A DNA stretch of 64,000 nt from Hahellaceae bacterium (lineage in GTDB: Bacteria; Pseudomonadota; Gammaproteobacteria; Pseudomonadales; Oleiphilaceae), in contig JACKOD010000006.1 of the NCBI GenBank assembly GCA_024234505.1, forward strand, positions 304,214-368,213, given 5' to 3'. The position numbers and the translations under genes are program-made. Positions 60,906-64,000 of this stretch are shown in pieces. Within the stretch, counting starts at the first letter, position 1; the number at the start of each line of letters is the position of its first letter. Below the pieces are notes generated by a model. That model was not told the DNA's origin. It searched no databases and worked only from the letters and a program-made list of their open reading frames with translations.

Positions 60906-63196
60906 TGCTCCTGGGTTTTGAACAAGCGCAGACGGTTGGCGTTACTCACCACCGTCACCGACGAGAAGGCCATGGCCGCCCCGGCGATCACCGGGCTGAG
61001 CAACACGCCCAAGAGCGGATACAGCCCCCCCGCCGCGATAGGAATGCCCGCCACGTTGTAGATAAAGGCCCCGAACAGGTTCTGACGGATATTACGCATG
61101 GTGGCTTTACTCACGGCAATGGCATCTGCCAACCCATGCAGTGAACCCCGCATTAAGGTGACGTCGGCGCTTTCGATGGCCACGTCGGTGCCGGTGCCGA
61201 TGGCAAAGCCGACATTGGCCAATGCCAGTGCCGGGGCGTCGTTAATGCCGTCGCCGGTCATGCCGACAATTTCGCCCTGGGCCTGCAGTTCGGCGACTTT
61301 GTCGGATTTGTGCTCGGGTAGGACTTCGGCAAAAAACTCGCTGATGCCAACTTTTTTCGCTACCGCCTGAGCCGTCGCCCGGTTGTCACCCGTGAGCATC
61401 ACCACGCGAATGCCGTTACGCTGCAAGCGCTGAATCGCGCTGATAGAGTCTTCTTTTATGGGGTCGGCCACGGCGATCAAACCGGCCAATCGGCCGTCCA
61501 CCGCCAGATACATGGGAGTCATGGCCTCTTCCGCCAAGGCTTGGGCTTTGCTGACCGCATCGGCCAGTGCCACGCCCTGCTCCTGCATTAACTTCTCGTT
61601 GCCGAACAACAAGGCTTTGCCATCAACCAAACCTTGCACGCCCCGCCCTGCCAAAGCGCTAAAACCACTCACGGCAGCGGTGGTCAGACCGCGCTCCTGA
61701 GCGGATTCCACAATCGCCTGCGCTAAGGGATGTTCCGACCCGGCTTCGAGACTGGCGGCCAATTGCAGCAGGGTGTCTTCGGGAAACTCCGCTAATACGT
61801 CGATTCGAGTCACCTTGGGCGCGCCCAGGGTAATGGTGCCGGTTTTGTCCAACACCATGGCGGTAATGCGCGAGGCGGTTTGCAGCGCTTCGCCATTGCG
61901 AATCAGCACGCCACTTTCGGCGGCCTTGCCCACGCCCACCATCACCGACATGGGGGTGGCGAGACCCAAGGCACAAGGGCAAGCAATAATGAGTACCGTG
62001 GTGGCCGACACCAAAGCCAGGGCCATGGCGCGGTCTGCCCCCAAACTGGCGGTGCCGAAATTCAGCCACACCAGCGCGCTGACCACGGCAATGATCATCA
62101 CCGCGGGCACGAAGACACTGGCAATCACATCGGCAATGCGTCCGATGGGCGGCTTGGAATTCTGCGCCTGCTTCACCATCTGGATAATCCGGGCCAGGGC
62201 GGTGTCTTTACCGACCCGCGTGGCGCGGAATACCAGCGTACCTGATTTGTTAAGGGTACCGGCGGCGACTTCGGCACCCTCGCTTTTCTCGACCGGCATC
62301 GGCTCGCCGGTGAGCATGGATTCGTCCAAGGTGCTGTGGCCTTCCACCACGATGCCATCGACGGCGACTTTCTCACCGGGCCGCACCCGTACCAGATCGT
62401 CCATCATGACCCGTTCGATCGGCACATCCACCTCCTCGCCTTTTCGGATTACGCGGGCGGTTTTTGCCTGCAGACCGATCAGGCGTTTGATGGCTTGTGA
62501 GGTGCGTCCACGGGCTTTCAGTTCCAGAGCAAGTCCGAGATTGATCAAGCCGATAATCATGGCGGTGGCTTCAAAGTACACGTGCCGGGCCGACTCGGGC
62601 ACCCATTCCGGCGCTAACACCACCAGCATGGAATAGAGCCAGGCGGTGCCGGTGCCCAACGCGATCAGGGTATCCATATTGGCGCTGTGATTACGCAGCG
62701 AGGTCCAGGCCCCCACATAGAAGTGCCGCCCCGCGTAATACATCACGCCCGCCGTCAGTGCGCCTACCACCAGCCAGCCGACGCGGGTACCGGCATTGAC
62801 TTCCATCGCGCCGCCCAGCAGTCCGTAAAGCATCAGCGGTACCCCGATGCCCAGGGCAATGGCCATTTCCCGTAGCAGGCGTTTGTAGTAGGCGAACTCG
62901 GCGGCTTCTTTTTCCGCCATTTGTGCTTCCACCTGCTCGGCTTCGATTACTTTGGCTTTGTAGCCTGCGCCGATGACTGCCTGAATCAGCGTATTCTCCG
63001 CGACGCTGCTTTCGACTGTGGCCGATCGCTCGGCCAGATTCACCGAGGCCGATGCCACACCGGGTACGGCTTGCAGGGCCTTTTCGATTTTGGCGACACA
63101 ACTGGCACAACCCATCCCTTCGATGGCCAGTTCGGTGTGATGGCTTGCCTGCGTCGCAGTGGGCGCATGAACATGATGGGCGTGCTTCGGTTCCAT
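60902..63196 (-). CDS. copA: Copper-exporting P1B-type ATPase CopA
   Basis: The 764-residue protein has a His-rich head, one metal-binding HMA domain (GMGCASCVAKIEKAL) and eight membrane helices. TGEPMPVEKSEG is the actuator loop, ACPCALGLATP (about residue 407) the membrane copper site, DKTGTITLG (about 452) the phosphorylation site, SEHPLAQAI the HP motif and GDGINDAPAL (about 650) the hinge. The C-terminal YNVAGIPIAAG and MAFSSVTVV segments are those of Cu(I) ATPases. It pumps Cu(I) out of the cytoplasm. It is coupled by overlap to the downstream cupredoxin and cytochromes. Confidence 0.97.
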   Translation of the reverse strand: MEPKHAHHVHAPTATQASHHTELAIEGMGCASCVAKIEKALQAVPGVASASVNLAERSATVESSVAENTLIQAVIGAGYKAKVIEAEQVEAQMAEKEAAEFAYYKRLLREMAIALGIGVPLMLYGLLGGAMEVNAGTRVGWLVVGALTAGVMYYAGRHFYVGAWTSLRNHSANMDTLIALGTGTAWLYSMLVVLAPEWVPESARHVYFEATAMIIGLINLGLALELKARGRTSQAIKRLIGLQAKTARVIRKGEEVDVPIERVMMDDLVRVRPGEKVAVDGIVVEGHSTLDESMLTGEPMPVEKSEGAEVAAGTLNKSGTLVFRATRVGKDTALARIIQMVKQAQNSKPPIGRIADVIASVFVPAVMIIAVVSALVWLNFGTASLGADRAMALALVSATTVLIIACPCALGLATPMSVMVGVGKAAESGVLIRNGEALQTASRITAMVLDKTGTITLGAPKVTRIDVLAEFPEDTLLQLAASLEAGSEHPLAQAIVESAQERGLTTAAVSGFSALAGRGVQGLVDGKALLFGNEKLMQEQGVALADAVSKAQALAEEAMTPMYLAVDGRLAGLIAVADPIKEDSISAIQRLQRNGIRVVMLTGDNRATAQAVAKKVGISEFFAEVLPEHKSDKVAELQAQGEIVGMTGDGINDAPALALANVGFAIGTGTDVAIESADVTLMRGSLHGLADAIAVSKATMRNIRQNLFGAFIYNVAGIPIAAGGLYPLLGVLLSPVIAGAAMAFSSVTVVSNANRLRLFKTQEH

Positions 63197-63271
63197 AACT
63201 CAAACTCCTGCGGCTAACGGTCGACGAGGTCTTTATTCCCGACGACGTCTTCATTAATAGTATTGCATGGG

Positions 63272-63859
63272 TTATTCCTGAATCGTGACCGGGCTGTGCA
63301 TCCCCGCCTGATAATGGCCGGGCATATTGCAGGCAACCTCGATCTGCCAGGCATTTTCGAAGGTCCACAGCAGTTCGCGGGTTTCGCCCGGTTTAACGGT
63401 GACGGTATTGCCACCGGGAGCATGGTGCATGTTCGGGTTCGCCATCATCATGGTGCTGTGATCCTGATGTTCTTCTTTAGTGCCAATCGAAAACTCGTGG
63501 GGAATCTTGCCGTTGTTTGTCACCATGAAACGAATGGTTTCGCCGTCTTTGATGTTGAGCGACTCGTGCTGGAAGTGCATAGTGTCGTCGGCGATCACCT
63601 TGATTTCGCGGGTAGCGTCTGCGGCATTACCAGGGTGACCGGCGAGGCTTTCCACACTGTGCTGGTGGCCTGCCATGTTGTTATGCATATCAGGCATAGT
63701 GTCGTGCATACCCGCCATGTTGCTTTGCATCATGCTACCGCCCTTTGAACCGGAAGCGCCTTCCTGACCATGTTGATGTTCGTGATTGCCACTGGCCCAG
63801 ACTGTCGTAGTAAAAGCCATCGCCAATAAGCTGATAATTTGTTGTTTGTTCATATCCAT
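63272..63859 (-). CDS. Secreted plastocyanin/azurin-like copper protein
   Basis: The 195-residue protein has a signal peptide (LLAMAFTTTVWASG) and a methionine/histidine-rich spacer (MMQSNMAGMHDTMPDMHNNM) typical of periplasmic copper binding. A cupredoxin domain follows with IPHEFSIG supplying one His and VACNMPGHYQAGM the Cys, His and Met ligands. It is the first gene of the copper operon. The 76-base gap to copA suggests one transcript. It probably stores or ferries periplasmic copper, and copper induction is likely. Confidence 0.92.
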   Translation of the reverse strand: MDMNKQQIISLLAMAFTTTVWASGNHEHQHGQEGASGSKGGSMMQSNMAGMHDTMPDMHNNMAGHQHSVESLAGHPGNAADATREIKVIADDTMHFQHESLNIKDGETIRFMVTNNGKIPHEFSIGTKEEHQDHSTMMMANPNMHHAPGGNTVTVKPGETRELLWTFENAWQIEVACNMPGHYQAGMHSPVTIQE

Positions 63860-63917
63860 TTATTCCTTTGATAATCAGTTGTATTGCTGTGTTTTGTTCA
63901 ATTTTTGGGGGCATTCT

Positions 63918-63995
63918 CTTCCCCCTCTCCCTAACCCTCTCCCCGAGGGGAGAGGGAACTAAATATCTCCCCTCTCCCCGAGAGGAGAGGGAACA
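63918..63995. repeat. CCCTCTCCC/GGGAGAGGG dispersed repeat
   Basis: Two copies of CTCCCCGAGGGGAGAGGGAA-like hairpins (about 63938 and 63967) lie upstream of the copper operon. It is the same family as the repeat at 6738-6856. Nothing else is seen to the edge. Confidence 0.7.
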
Positions 63996-64000
63996 AATAA

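Overview
The window looks like chromosomal DNA of a free-living, motile gammaproteobacterium. The evidence is the FolE/FolX pair of monapterin type, two methyl-accepting chemotaxis proteins, hybrid histidine kinases, several c-di-GMP enzymes, a CopA-centred copper cluster and Pseudomonas-like IS3/IS5 transposases. Most of the window has moderate GC and dense coding. The block from about 50.1 to 56 kb is visibly AT-rich and looks acquired. No rRNA, tRNA or CRISPR array was seen.

Layout. 1-6.6 kb: the 3' end of a hybrid NRPS-PKS megasynthase (A-PCP-KS-AT-ACP-TE) translationally coupled to an MFS exporter. 6.9-14.4 kb: housekeeping and stress genes (GST/glutaredoxin-like, SlyD-type FKBP, isochorismatase-like hydrolase, SDR), one chemoreceptor and a receiver-TPR protein with an altered phosphoacceptor. 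14.7-21 kb: a signalling cluster (receiver, REC-GGDEF-EAL, REC-HK-REC hybrid kinase, membrane diguanylate cyclase) plus a Tat-exported superoxide-reductase-like protein. 21-29.7 kb: TetR and MocR regulators, a LysE exporter, a cytoplasmic chemoreceptor, a MEST-like alpha/beta hydrolase, folE-folX-CoA-binding genes and a periplasmic binding protein. 29.8-46.9 kb: a large Cache-PAS hybrid kinase, an HSL-type esterase, an RND/MMPL exporter, an HD-GYP phosphodiesterase, AEC, hemolysin III, EamA and GDT1 membrane proteins, two orphan solute-binding proteins and a multicopper oxidase.

47-59.5 kb is a mobile/defence island. An IS5-type transposase gene is split by an IS3-family element whose orfA carries a one-base frameshift. 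Next come an AT-rich McrBC-like operon (SHOCT membrane protein, coiled-coil McrB-like ATPase, DUF2357/PD-(D/E)XK protein with zinc ribbons), a DUF3800 gene fragment, a MITE, a ParDE-type toxin-antitoxin pair, a solo inverted IS5 end, and a two-gene operon. That operon couples a probable nuclease-like protein to a uracil-phosphoribosyltransferase-like protein with a degenerate PRPP loop. It is the best candidate for an undescribed system here. A 30-bp direct repeat brackets the 56.1-59.5 kb part.

59.5-63.9 kb: a copper-handling operon (two cupredoxins, CopA, two c-type cytochrome lipoproteins). Short palindromic REP-like repeats recur in at least six intergenic regions, and a second repeat family lies near both window ends. 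Several small ORFs with good ribosome-binding sites, some followed by terminators, are also recorded.
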